DNA of 23,212 nt. Origin: Chloroflexota bacterium (GTDB lineage Bacteria > Chloroflexota > Limnocylindria > Limnocylindrales > CSP1-4). The position numbers and the translations under genes are program-made. Each line of letters starts with the position of its first letter. Within the stretch, counting starts at the first letter, position 1. Positions 1-7,293 of the stretch are shown in pieces. The notes beneath the pieces were generated by a model. The model had not been told where the DNA came from. It ran no database searches and saw only the letters and a program-made list of their open reading frames with translations. Location: positions 1 through 23,212 of the forward strand of contig JAKAMV010000043.1 in NCBI GenBank assembly GCA_021812735.1. Reading direction: 5' to 3'.

Positions 1-406
1 CCAGGCCGTCGGGATCGCCCAGGGCGCGCTCGAGGCGGCCGCCGCCTACGCCAACCAGCGCCGGCAGTTCGGCCGGCCCATCGCCGAGCTCCAGATGATC
101 CAGGCGCTGCTGGCCGACATGGACGCCGCCACCGAGGCGGCGCGCCACCTGCTGTACACCGCGTGCGAGGAGATCGAGGCCGGGAACGCCGACGCCGCGC
201 GCTGGGCAGCCATCGCTAAACTCGTGGCCGGGGACACGGCCATGCGCGTGACCACCGACGCCGTGCAGGTGTTCGGCGGCTACGGCTACATCGACGAGTA
301 CCCGGTGGAGCGGATGATGCGCGACGCGAAGATCACCCAGCTCTACGAGGGGACCCAGCAGATCCAGCGCCTCATCGTCGCCCGGTCGCTCCTCGCTCGG
401 AGCTGA
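1..406 (+). CDS. Acyl-CoA dehydrogenase, C-terminal part (5' end outside window)
   Basis: The reading frame is open from base 2 to the TGA at 404-406 and gives about 134 residues of the C-terminal helical domain of an acyl-CoA dehydrogenase. Diagnostic segments are [28 protein letters not shown], and near the end YEGTQQIQR, whose Glu is the usual catalytic base of short/medium-chain enzymes. The family oxidises acyl-CoA to trans-2-enoyl-CoA with FAD and passes electrons to ETF. The next two genes encode ETF beta and alpha, which fits this role exactly. Substrate chain length cannot be told from this fragment. The start lies upstream of the window. Confidence 0.95.
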   Translation, partial: QAVGIAQGALEAAAAYANQRRQFGRPIAELQMIQALLADMDAATEAARHLLYTACEEIEAGNADAARWAAIAKLVAGDTAMRVTTDAVQVFGGYGYIDEYPVERMMRDAKITQLYEGTQQIQRLIVARSLLARS

Positions 407-444
407 CCCACCGGGCCGTCACAGCGGCAGGAGCGCGAACCCGC

Positions 445-1230
445 GTGCGAATCCTCGTCATGACCAAGCCGGTGCCCGACCCGGCGGCGAACGCCGAGCG
501 GCTGGGCCCGGACCTGCGCCTCGACCGCGCGGCCTCGCCCACCGTGGTCAACGGCAACGACGAGTACGGCCTCGAGGCGGCGCTGCAGCTGGTGGAGGCG
601 CACGGCGGCGAGGTCGCCATCCTCACGATGGCCCCCGCGAGCGGGGTCGAGACGATGCGGAAGGCGCTCGCGATGGGCGCCCTCCGGGGCGTCCTCGTCT
701 CCGACGATGCGCTCGCGGGTGCCGACATCCCGACCACGATCCGCGTGCTCGCCGCCGCGGCGTCCACCCAGGAGTGGGATCTGCTGCTCGGCGGGCTCGA
801 CACCTCCGATGGCGCCGGCGGGGCGGTCACGGCCGGAGTCGCGGCGCGCCTCGGGCTGCCGCTGCTCTCTGCGGCCGCGCACATCGAACCCGACGAGGCC
901 GCCCGCAAGGTGCGCGTGAAGCGCCTGTCGGCGAAGGGCTACGACCTGCTCCAGGCGCCGATGCCCGCTGTGGTCAGCTGCACGCAGGCGCTCGGCACGC
1001 CGCGCTACCCCTCGCTCAAGGGGATCATGGCCGCCCGGACCCGTCAGATCGCGACGCTGTCGCTGGCGGACCTCGGGCCCGACCTCGCGCCGGCCGATCG
1101 CCGGTGGCCGAGCCGGGTGCTCGCCGCGGAGCCGCCCACGGCGCGTGCGGCGGGCCGGACCGTCACCGGCGACCCGGCGTCGCAGGCCCGCGTGATCGCC
1201 GACTATCTCGCCGAGCGGAGGATCATCTGA
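445..1230 (+). CDS. etfB: Electron transfer flavoprotein beta subunit
   Basis: This 261-residue protein has the normal ETF-beta length and features: the N-terminal MRILVMTKPVPDP strand, NGNDEYGLEAALQL, and the AMP-binding segment LDTSDGAGGAVTAGVAARLG. ETF-beta binds AMP and, with ETF-alpha, carries electrons from acyl-CoA dehydrogenases to the membrane quinone pool. The start is a GTG at 445, supported by AGGAG at 429-433. The TGA stop shares its last base with the etfA ATG, so translation of the two subunits is probably coupled. The upstream acyl-CoA dehydrogenase ends 38 bp before and is probably in the same operon. Confidence 0.96.
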   Translation: MRILVMTKPVPDPAANAERLGPDLRLDRAASPTVVNGNDEYGLEAALQLVEAHGGEVAILTMAPASGVETMRKALAMGALRGVLVSDDALAGADIPTTIRVLAAAASTQEWDLLLGGLDTSDGAGGAVTAGVAARLGLPLLSAAAHIEPDEAARKVRVKRLSAKGYDLLQAPMPAVVSCTQALGTPRYPSLKGIMAARTRQIATLSLADLGPDLAPADRRWPSRVLAAEPPTARAAGRTVTGDPASQARVIADYLAERRII

Positions 1231-2207
1231 TGCCGGCCACGCTGCTCGTCGTGGGTGAGGTGGCGGACGGCCACCTCACCAAGCTGTCCGCCGAGATCGC
1301 CACGCTGGCCGCGCGCCTGGCCGCAGCCGGCAGCGGGCAGGCCGTCGGGCTCGTCGCCGACGGCACACCGGATGCCGCGGCCGCTGAGCTCGCGGCCTAC
1401 CTGCCTCGAGTGGTCAGCGTGGCGCTCGGCGCGGCGTCCGAGCAGGCCTGGGCGCCGCACGCGGCCGCCGAGGCCCGGCGCCTCATCGGGGAGGGCGTGA
1501 CGCACGTCCTGGTCGGCGTGACCAATGACGGCCGTGACGTGGCCGGGCTCCTGTGCGGGGCGCTGGGGTGGGCCGTCCTGTCCAACGCCTCGGGCGCATC
1601 GTGGGACGGGGACGCCCTGGTCGTCCAGGCCACGGTCCTCGCGGGCAAGGCCGTCACCCGCAGCACGGTCGACGCGCCCAACGCCATCGTGACGGTCAGC
1701 CCGGGCGCGGCCGAGGCTTCCGCGCTGCCCGCCGTCGGGACCGTGGAGGCGCGCCCGCCTGTCGGGGAGCCGGTCGTCCCGGCCGCCGCCGTCCTGGACC
1801 GCGTGGCCGAGGCGGGAGCCCAGGTCTCGCTCGAGGAGGCGAAGGTCGTGGTCGTGGGCGGCCGCGGTGTCGGCGGCCCGGAGGGCTTCGGCCTGGTGGA
1901 CGAGCTGGCGGGGCTCCTCGGCGGTGTCACGGGCGCCTCCCGGGCGGCGGTGGACGCGGGCTGGATCCCGTACGCGCGCCAGATCGGGCAGACGGGCAAG
2001 GTGGTGCGGCCCACGCTTTACCTCTCGCTCGGCGTCTCGGGCGCCATGCAGCACCGCGCCGGCATGCAGGGCTCGGAGAACATCGTCGCGGTCAACCGCG
2101 ATCCGGACGCGCCGATTGCCGAGATCGCGGACCTGTTCGTCCTCGGCGACCTGTTCGAGATCGGGCCGGCGCTGGCCCTCGAACTCCGCGCGAGGCGCGG
2201 CGGCTGA
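1230..2207 (+). CDS. etfA: Electron transfer flavoprotein alpha subunit
   Basis: The 325-residue product has the typical ETF-alpha layout: a divergent N-terminal domain and a conserved C-terminal FAD-binding domain from about residue 205. Visible FAD-contact motifs are GRGVGG (211-216), TGASRAAVD (234-242), RQIGQTGK (250-257), GVSGAMQH (268-275), IVAVNRDPDAP (285-295) and FVLGDLFE (303-310). The ATG at 1230 overlaps the etfB stop by one base. It forms the heterodimer with EtfB and hands electrons to ETF:quinone oxidoreductase or a similar acceptor, which is not encoded in this window. Confidence 0.96.
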   Translation: MPATLLVVGEVADGHLTKLSAEIATLAARLAAAGSGQAVGLVADGTPDAAAAELAAYLPRVVSVALGAASEQAWAPHAAAEARRLIGEGVTHVLVGVTNDGRDVAGLLCGALGWAVLSNASGASWDGDALVVQATVLAGKAVTRSTVDAPNAIVTVSPGAAEASALPAVGTVEARPPVGEPVVPAAAVLDRVAEAGAQVSLEEAKVVVVGGRGVGGPEGFGLVDELAGLLGGVTGASRAAVDAGWIPYARQIGQTGKVVRPTLYLSLGVSGAMQHRAGMQGSENIVAVNRDPDAPIAEIADLFVLGDLFEIGPALALELRARRGG

Positions 2208-2226
2208 CGGCGCGCGGGATACGCCG

Positions 2227-2838
2227 ATGACGGGGACGCTGCTCTGGCTCGCCGCGCTCGCGGTGCTGTCGGTCGCCGCCGCCGTCGTCCTGCGCCGCAT
2301 GGCGAGCCTGGCCGGCGGCACGCACGAGCTGGACCGGTTCCAGGCCGATGTGGTGGCCATCCACGAGAGCCTGGCCGAGACCGTCGAGCCGCTCGTGGCC
2401 CACCTCGACGACGTGCGCCGCGGCGCGTACGACCCGGCCCAGGCGAGCTCGGAGGTGGACGCCGCCCGGGCGAGCCTGCGGGCGCTGAGCGAGCGGGCCC
2501 ACCGGCTCAAGTCGCCCGCCGCGCTCGCCGACCGCGCGCAGCAGCTGGTCTGGGAGGTGGACCGGGCGGTGCGGGCCGCGGACATGGCGGGCCACGGGAT
2601 GGGCCAGATCGGCCGCGTGCGCCACGACGCCGGGACCGAGGCGCAGGTGGCCCTCAAACGCGGCACCCTGGGCCTCCGGCACGCCAGCGACGCCGTGGCG
2701 CGGATCATGATCGGCACCTCCCGGCTCACCCCCGCCGAGGTGCGCGCAATGCCGCCGGCCCGCGCCTCGGGACTGATCGTGACCCCGCCAACCGACGAAG
2801 ACCTGCTGGTCGGCGGGGAGGAGTCTCCATCGGCCTGA
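2227..2838 (+). CDS. Membrane-anchored helical protein of unknown function
   Basis: A 203-residue protein starts at ATG 2227, 19 bp after etfA, with no strong ribosome binding site, so it probably belongs to the same operon. Residues 4-22 form one hydrophobic N-terminal segment (LLWLAALAVLSVAAAVVLRR). The rest is predicted helical and charged, with heptad-like Ala/Leu spacing (about 30-175), and ends in a Pro/Glu-rich tail. I do not recognise a family. A single-pass membrane protein with a cytoplasmic coiled-coil or helical-bundle domain is what can be seen. A link to electron transfer by ETF is only suggested by position. Confidence 0.75.
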   Translation: MTGTLLWLAALAVLSVAAAVVLRRMASLAGGTHELDRFQADVVAIHESLAETVEPLVAHLDDVRRGAYDPAQASSEVDAARASLRALSERAHRLKSPAALADRAQQLVWEVDRAVRAADMAGHGMGQIGRVRHDAGTEAQVALKRGTLGLRHASDAVARIMIGTSRLTPAEVRAMPPARASGLIVTPPTDEDLLVGGEESPSA

Positions 2839-2844
2839 GCCGAC

Positions 2845-2889
2845 CCGCTATGTAGTGGTATGCTCGCCGCGCACCACTACGGGTAGTGG
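2845..2889 (+). promoter_or_regulatory. Two NrdR-box-like palindromes upstream of nrdR
   Basis: Two 16-bp sites resemble the NrdR box (consensus acaCwAtATaTwGtgt). Site 1 is at 2845-2860 with core CTATGTAGTG, and site 2 is at 2874-2889, CCACTACGGGTAGTGG, which has perfect 7-bp arms. Equivalent positions are 29 bp apart, near three helix turns. NrdR sites usually come as pairs about three turns apart. A perfect 8-bp inverted repeat (2852-2859 and 2873-2880) links them. A -10-like TATGCT lies at 2859-2864 between the two. The reading as autoregulatory NrdR boxes is inference from sequence and position. Confidence 0.55.
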
Positions 2890-2906
2890 CGGCAAGCGGA
2901 GGAAAG

Positions 2907-3392
2907 ATGCGCTGCCCGCAGTGCGGGAACCGTGACAGCCGGGTGGTGGACTCGCGCGACCTCGAGGAGTCCGCCACGATCCGCCGCCGGCGCGAATGCC
3001 CGGCCTGTTCCGCCCGGTTCACCACCTACGAGCGGGTCGAGGCAGCGCGCCTGGTCGTCGTGAAGCGCGACGGCACGCGCCAGGAGTTCGACCGCGACAA
3101 GCTGGCCGCCGGCCTGGCCAAGGCGCTGACGCGCCGGCCCGTCGCCGACGACGCCGCCGAGCGTGCGGCCGACGACATCGAGGCCGAGCTCCGCTCCGCC
3201 GGCCAGTCCGAGGTGCCGAGCTCGCGCGTGGGTGCGCTCGCGATGGACCGCCTCCGGGCACTCGACCACATCGCCTACATCCGCTTCGCCTCGGTCTACC
3301 AGAGTTTCGAGGACCTCGAGGACCTCAAGCGCGAGGTGGACTCGCTGTTCGCCGAGGGGAGGACCTCCCAGAAGGGGAAGACGAGCCGATGA
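2907..3392 (+). CDS. nrdR: Transcriptional repressor NrdR
   Basis: The 161-residue product matches NrdR in length and domain order. An N-terminal zinc ribbon with CPQC (C3, C6) and CPAC (C31, C34) is followed by an ATP-cone domain (about 49-139) including [16 protein letters not shown] and [14 protein letters not shown]. NrdR senses dATP/ATP and represses ribonucleotide reductase genes. The ATG at 2907 is chosen because GGAGG lies at 2898-2902. The in-frame GTG at 2886 lies inside the upstream palindrome. Its stop overlaps the dcd start (ATGA). Pairing nrdR with dcd instead of a ribonucleotide reductase gene puts another dNTP-pool enzyme under the same transcript. Confidence 0.96.
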   Translation: MRCPQCGNRDSRVVDSRDLEESATIRRRRECPACSARFTTYERVEAARLVVVKRDGTRQEFDRDKLAAGLAKALTRRPVADDAAERAADDIEAELRSAGQSEVPSSRVGALAMDRLRALDHIAYIRFASVYQSFEDLEDLKREVDSLFAEGRTSQKGKTSR

Positions 3393-3982
3393 GCGTTCTG
3401 GCCGACCGCGACATCCGCGCCGAGCTCGAGGCGGGCCGGATCCGCATCGACCCGTACGACCCGGCGGACCTCCAGCCGAGCTCGGTCGACCTGCACCTCG
3501 ACGCGTCGTTCCGCGTCTTCCGCAACAACCGCTACGCGTTCATCGACCCGCGCACCGCGCAGCCCGACCTGACCGAGCTGCTCTCGATCAGCGGCGACGA
3601 CCCGTTCATCCTGCACCCGGGCGAGTTCGTGCTGGGCCAGACCCTCGAGTGGGTGGAGCTCCCCGACGACCTCGTGGCCAGGCTCGAGGGGAAGAGCTCG
3701 CTGGGGCGCCTGGGCCTGCTGATCCACTCCACCGCGGGGTATGTCGATCCGGGCTGGAAGGGCACGCTCACGCTCGAGCTGTCGAATGTCGCCAACCTGC
3801 CGATCGCACTCTACGCGGGCATGCGGATCGGGCAGATCTCGTTCTTCAAGATGAGCTCGCCGGTCGAGCGGCCGTACGGGAGCAAGGAGCTCGGGTCCAA
3901 GTACCAGGGCCAGTCCCAGCCGACGGCGTCCGCGTTCCACGCGGACTTCGACCGCGGCCGGCGGACGCGCCCGGAGGGGTAG
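3389..3982 (+). CDS. dcd: dCTP deaminase, probably bifunctional dCTP deaminase/dUTPase
   Basis: The 197-residue protein closely resembles the Mycobacterium tuberculosis bifunctional enzyme that converts dCTP to dUMP. The core is [25 protein letters not shown] (99-123) followed by TLTLELSN, with catalytic Ser103, Arg107 and Glu130 at the expected positions. HSTAG, with Ala116, is the feature I associate with bifunctional enzymes rather than the E. coli monofunctional form. The C-terminal GSKYQGQ (169-175) is the nucleotide-closing segment. The ATG overlaps the nrdR TGA, so the two are translationally coupled. The bifunctional assignment is inference from similarity. Confidence 0.94.
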   Translation: MSVLADRDIRAELEAGRIRIDPYDPADLQPSSVDLHLDASFRVFRNNRYAFIDPRTAQPDLTELLSISGDDPFILHPGEFVLGQTLEWVELPDDLVARLEGKSSLGRLGLLIHSTAGYVDPGWKGTLTLELSNVANLPIALYAGMRIGQISFFKMSSPVERPYGSKELGSKYQGQSQPTASAFHADFDRGRRTRPEG

Positions 3983-3983
3983 T

Positions 3984-4850
3984 GTGGGCATCAACGACGC
4001 CGTCCACTGGCGGGCCGACCTCGGCGGCGGCACCAGCGTCGCGCTGGTCCAGGCGGGCACCTTCCGCTCCGACGCGGGCACGCTGCTCGGGCCGGTGCCC
4101 TGGGTGCTGTGGCGGCCCTGGGCGGAGGCGGAGCTGGACGAGAACCGCCGCCTCACCCAGGCCCTCAACTGCCTGCTCGTGGAGACGCCTGCGGGACGCG
4201 TGCTGATCGAGACCGGGATCGGCGAGCGGCTCGACGCGAAGGGCCGCGCGATGCGCGGCTACGAGGGCCTGCCGATCGCGCCCAAGCTTCGCGAGGCGGG
4301 CTTCGATCCGCGCTCGGTGGACGTCGTGGCGATGAGCCACCTGCACTTCGACCACGCCGGCGGCCTCCTGCTCGCCGACGGGAGCAAGGCGTTCCCGAGG
4401 GCGCGGATCGTTGCGCAGCGCGCCGAGTGGGAGGTGGCCCTGTCGCACAACTCCCGCGTCCTCGCCTCCTACGACCAGCCCGAGCTCCGCCTCGTCTCGG
4501 ACTGGGGCGCCGAGGGCTGGGCCGAGGGCGACCGCGAGCTGCTGCCGGGGGTGGGGGTCGTCTCGACCGGCGGGCACTCCAAGGGGCACCAGGCGATCAT
4601 CGTGCGGGGGACCGGGCCGGGCGCCCGGACCGTCGCGTTCTTCGGCGACCTGGCGATGCGCCCGTGGTCCGCCAACCCGCGCTGGGTCACGAGCTTCGAC
4701 GACTTCCCGCTCGACTCGGTCGAGGTGAAGGGCGAGCTGTTCCGCCGCGCCGTGGAGGGCGATTGGACCGTCGTGCTCTCGCACGAGCGCAGGGCGCCGG
4801 TCGGCAGGCTCATGCCGGACCGCGACCGCTTCCGTTTCGACGCGATCTAG
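3984..4850 (+). CDS. Metallo-beta-lactamase-fold hydrolase
   Basis: The 288-residue protein carries the HxHxDH zinc motif HLHFDHAGG (H119, H121, D123, H124). Further ligands follow: His198 in GGHSKGH, Asp222 in FFGDLAM and His267 in VLSHERR. That is a full binuclear set, as in the AHL-lactonase/YtnP-like branch of the superfamily. The substrate is unknown: lactone hydrolysis is possible, but I cannot assign it. The start is GTG 3984, with GGAGGGG at 3973-3979 inside the end of dcd. No signal peptide is visible, so it is likely cytoplasmic. It ends at the edge of the repeat-filled convergent intergenic region. Confidence 0.88.
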   Translation: MGINDAVHWRADLGGGTSVALVQAGTFRSDAGTLLGPVPWVLWRPWAEAELDENRRLTQALNCLLVETPAGRVLIETGIGERLDAKGRAMRGYEGLPIAPKLREAGFDPRSVDVVAMSHLHFDHAGGLLLADGSKAFPRARIVAQRAEWEVALSHNSRVLASYDQPELRLVSDWGAEGWAEGDRELLPGVGVVSTGGHSKGHQAIIVRGTGPGARTVAFFGDLAMRPWSANPRWVTSFDDFPLDSVEVKGELFRRAVEGDWTVVLSHERRAPVGRLMPDRDRFRFDAI

Positions 4851-4899
4851 CCATCCCGTCCGCCGCCTCCCCCGTCCCGTGGCGTGGGTCCTCCGCCGG

Positions 4900-5210
4900 A
4901 TACCGGCACCACCGGTGTCGCGGAACGTCAGCCGGGCTCCCTGAGCGTAGTGCCATGGCGAATACCGGCACGACCGGTATCGCGACCCCGTTCGGCGGAT
5001 TGCACCGGTGGCACCGGTATCCGGGAGGCGAGCGGGTGCGGGAGGCGGGAGGCGAGAGGCGGGTACGGAGTCCTCGATACCGGCACGGCCGGTGTTGCGA
5101 GGCGCGCGCCCGGTCCCGTGAGCGCGGGCGCCGTCCTCGATACCGGCACGGCCGGTAGGACGGCCCGATTCGGCCGATAGCACCGGTGGGATCGGTATCC
5201 GGGAGGCGAG
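4900..5210. repeat. Array of six palindromic units in two tandem triplets
   Basis: Six copies of a roughly 19-bp hairpin unit of form ATACCGG-N5-CCGGTRT occur here. Four read forward (4900-4918, 4962-4980, 5077-5095, 5140-5158) and two read in reverse (5003-5020, 5181-5198). The unit at 4962 has perfect 7-bp arms; the others have one or a few mismatches. They form two triplets with the same order: forward, forward, reverse. From the second unit to the shared tail CCGGGAGGCGAG, both triplets are exactly 71 bp (4962-5032 and 5140-5210). No such unit was seen elsewhere in the window. It sits between convergent genes, as REP/BIME-like elements often do. Confidence 0.85.
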
Positions 5211-5302
5211 GGAGGGGAGATGCGAGAGGGGTGCGAGCGGCGCGAGGCGGGAGGTGCGGGAGGCGGGAGGTGCGGGAGGCGGGCGGGGCAAGAGGGGCGA
5301 GC
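5201..5302 (+). repeat. G-rich tract with perfect 16-bp tandem repeat
   Basis: The + strand is almost pure purine with many GGG runs. The unit GGGAGGTGCGGGAGGC occurs twice in perfect tandem at 5249-5264 and 5265-5280 and runs on into GGGCGGGG. There are more than four G-runs with short loops, so one or more G-quadruplexes could form on this strand. A shorter related tract follows the first palindrome triplet at 5023-5070. Together with the palindromes this fills 4851-5329, which holds no gene I can support. Confidence 0.8.
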
Positions 5303-5329
5303 ACGGCGCGTGTGCCCCGCACTGGCGGG

Positions 5330-6112
5330 TCAGCCTCCTGGCGAGACGGCTGGCGCCGACGATCCCACCGGCGTCGCCACGCCCGGCGAGCCAGCAGGTG
5401 TCGACGCGCCCGACGAGCCCGACCAAGCTCCCCCCGGGACCGGCAGGAGGGGCTCCAGGAGCGGCGTGGCGCCGACATCGGTGAGCGGCCCGTTGATCAC
5501 CTCGATCACACGCCCGTCGGGCGCGATCAGCACCTGCGTCGGCAGGGCGTAGACCTTGTACGAGTGGAACACGTCGGCGCTGCCGTCGAACGCGATGGTG
5601 TAGCCGAGGTCGTACGTCGCGGCGTAGGCGGCAACGTCCGCGGGGGTGGTCTCCTGCACGGCGATGCCGATGATCGAGAGGCCGCGGGAGCGGTAGGCCG
5701 CGTCCAGGTCGCGCAGGACCGGCGTCTCGCCCTGGCAGGGCGGGCACCAGGTGGCCCAGAAGTTGAGCAGCACCAGGCGGCCGCGCAGCGCGGCGAGGCG
5801 GACCGGCCGGCCGGCGAGGTCGAGGAGCGGGGCGGGGGCGCCGTCGGGGCCCCGCACCGAGAGCTCGGGCGCGACGTCGCCGGGCGCGAGGCCCGTGACC
5901 GGGCTGCCCACCAGGAACGGCGTCGCCAGCGGGATCGGCGTCGGCGTGGCCGACCCGGGGCCGGGCGCGATCGGCCGCGTCGCCACGAACAGCAGGACCG
6001 CGCAGGCGAGGACCACGCCGGCCGCGAACGAGAGCTGGCGTCCAGTGAACGGCCCGATGACCCTGCGCGAACCGCGGACAGGCGCGGGCAGGGGGGCTCC
6101 CGTCGGCTCCAC
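5330..6112 (-). CDS. TlpA/ResA-like membrane-anchored thioredoxin
   Basis: The 260-residue protein has one N-terminal membrane segment (about 27-45), a Pro/Thr-rich linker (50-75) and a thioredoxin-like domain (about 78-225). The active site is WCPPC (C123, C126) in LLNFWATWCPPCQGE, and the cis-Pro is in YALPTQ (Pro191). The domain faces outside the cell, where such proteins reduce disulfides in apocytochrome c or other exported proteins. The last 30 residues are low-complexity Ser/Gly/Ala/Pro. The start is GTG 6112, three bases after the ccdA stop, so they share a transcript. CcdA next door is the expected electron donor. Confidence 0.9.
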   Translation of the reverse strand: MEPTGAPLPAPVRGSRRVIGPFTGRQLSFAAGVVLACAVLLFVATRPIAPGPGSATPTPIPLATPFLVGSPVTGLAPGDVAPELSVRGPDGAPAPLLDLAGRPVRLAALRGRLVLLNFWATWCPPCQGETPVLRDLDAAYRSRGLSIIGIAVQETTPADVAAYAATYDLGYTIAFDGSADVFHSYKVYALPTQVLIAPDGRVIEVINGPLTDVGATPLLEPLLPVPGGAWSGSSGASTPAGSPGVATPVGSSAPAVSPGG

Positions 6113-6115
6113 GCG

Positions 6116-6931
6116 CTACACGTTGCCCCACTGGAAGTAGTGGGGGAGCAGCACCAGCAGGTCGAGGATCATCGCGACGCCGATCGCGGCCACCAGCAGC
6201 CCGCCGACCAGCGACACCACCCGCCCGTGCTTGGCCAGCGGCCGCATGAGTGCCGGCGCCCGGTCATAGAAGAAGGCGAGGAGCAGGAATGGGATGCCCA
6301 GCCCGGCGGTGTAGCCGACCAGCAGGACCGCGCCCTGGAGGGCCGTCGCGGAGGTGGCGGCCATGGTGAGGATGCCGCCCAGGATCGTGCCGATGCACGG
6401 CGTCCAGCCGATGGCGAAGACCGCGCCCAGCGCGAACGATGCGCCGTAGCCGGCGCGCTGGCCCACGAACCGCGTGCCGAGCCGACTGCCCGTGCCGCCG
6501 TCGGCCGCCGCGAGCGTCATCCCGCCGGTCATGCCCGTGATGCTCGCGGTGGCGCCTGCGTCCAACGGCCGCCACGTGCGCTCGAGGACGGGGATGTGGA
6601 TCAGGCCGGCCAGCGAGAGGCCCATGACCACGAGCAGGCTGCCGCCGACGATGCGCAGCGGCCGGATGTAGTCGGCGATCGCGCCCCCGGCGAAGGCGGC
6701 GGTCACGCCCAGGAGCGTGAAGATGGCGCCGAAGCCCAGCACGTACGCCGCGGCGTGGCGCAGGGCTGTCCAGCGCGACGGCCGGGCGAGGCGGACGTTC
6801 TGGCCGGCGGCGGCGACCGCGACCGCGGTCAGCTGGCCGATGTAGGCCGGGACCAGGGGCAGGACGCAGGGCGAGATGAACGAGAGGAGCCCGGCCGCGA
6901 TGGCAACGAGCAGCGTGTAGTCGCCGCTCAC
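6116..6931 (-). CDS. ccdA: Cytochrome c biogenesis protein CcdA (thiol-disulfide transporter)
   Basis: The 271-residue hydrophobic protein has about six membrane segments. The two redox cysteines sit in FISPCVLPL (C22) and GWTPCIGTI (C179), the CcdA/DsbD hallmark. CcdA moves reducing equivalents from cytoplasmic thioredoxin across the membrane to extracytoplasmic partners, here probably the TlpA-like protein encoded downstream. A loop of about 35 residues (120-155) between the halves is longer than in the shortest homologues. The start is GTG 6931, which overlaps the stop of the upstream glutaredoxin-like gene (GTGA). Confidence 0.93.
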   Translation of the reverse strand: MSGDYTLLVAIAAGLLSFISPCVLPLVPAYIGQLTAVAVAAAGQNVRLARPSRWTALRHAAAYVLGFGAIFTLLGVTAAFAGGAIADYIRPLRIVGGSLLVVMGLSLAGLIHIPVLERTWRPLDAGATASITGMTGGMTLAAADGGTGSRLGTRFVGQRAGYGASFALGAVFAIGWTPCIGTILGGILTMAATSATALQGAVLLVGYTAGLGIPFLLLAFFYDRAPALMRPLAKHGRVVSLVGGLLVAAIGVAMILDLLVLLPHYFQWGNV

Positions 6932-7227
6932 GCGGCGCCCTCGCCGGACGCTCCGCCGTCCAGTGCCTCGGCCAGGAAGCGGCGCAGCTTGGCCGGGCTC
7001 GTGGCGAGCTCGAGCTCGCGGCCGCCGAACGCCACCACCGGGATGACGAACACATAGCGGCGGTGGAGCGCCTCGTCGGTCTCGATGCTGCGCTCCAAGA
7101 GCGGCGGCGTCGGCAGGCCGCTCGACGAGCGCTCCGCCAGGAGGGCCTCGAGCAACTCGCGGGCGTCTTCGCACAGATGGCAGCCGGGCCGGCTGTAGAG
7201 GACGATCTCCGGCGTGGTTGCGGTCAC
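6928..7227 (-). CDS. Glutaredoxin-like (thioredoxin-fold) protein
   Basis: The 99-residue protein opens with a beta strand and a CxxC site, IVLYSRPGCHLCEDARELL (C16, C19). It has a cis-Pro segment FVIPVVAF (Pro63) and a short C-terminal helix, as in small DUF836/glutaredoxin-like proteins. It is cytoplasmic, with no signal peptide, and could be the cytoplasmic reductant for CcdA, or act separately. The start is GTG 7227. A TACAAT box lies only 6 nt upstream, so the mRNA may be leaderless. It is the first gene of a three-gene operon with ccdA and the TlpA-like gene. Confidence 0.87.
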   Translation of the reverse strand: MTATTPEIVLYSRPGCHLCEDARELLEALLAERSSSGLPTPPLLERSIETDEALHRRYVFVIPVVAFGGRELELATSPAKLRRFLAEALDGGASGEGAA

Positions 7228-7293
7228 CGGGCCATTGTAGGGGCGTGCGCGGGGAGGGCCCGCGAGACAGGCTCGGTCCATAGAATCCGACGC
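7228..7293. promoter_or_regulatory. Divergent leaderless-type promoters for the glutaredoxin and haemoglobin genes
   Basis: On the minus strand TACAAT (7239-7234) precedes the GTG start at 7227 by 6 nt. On the plus strand TAGAAT (7281-7286) precedes the ATG at 7294 by 7 nt. With the usual 6-8 nt between -10 and transcription start, both transcripts would begin at or next to the start codon. Clear -35 elements are not seen. Confidence 0.6.

Noticed and set aside
4900..5210. CRISPR array
   Set aside because: The repeats are short, in both orientations and unevenly spaced, the intervening sequences are themselves duplicated between triplets, and no cas gene is near.
4810..5478. Minus-strand frame with repeated Cys-Arg-Tyr-type peptides over the array
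   Set aside because: The peptide repeats simply mirror the DNA palindromes; there is no start with ribosome binding site, and the purine tract gives low-complexity sequence.
3846..6131. Very long open frame (761 codons) on the minus strand across dcd, the MBL gene and the repeat array
   Set aside because: It runs antisense to two well-supported genes and through the palindromes and gives Arg/Pro/Ala-rich low-complexity protein, a common effect of high GC.
5186..7057. 623-codon plus-strand frame antisense to the TlpA-like and ccdA genes
   Set aside because: The opposite strand has clear WCPPC and CcdA cysteine motifs; this frame is an antisense shadow.
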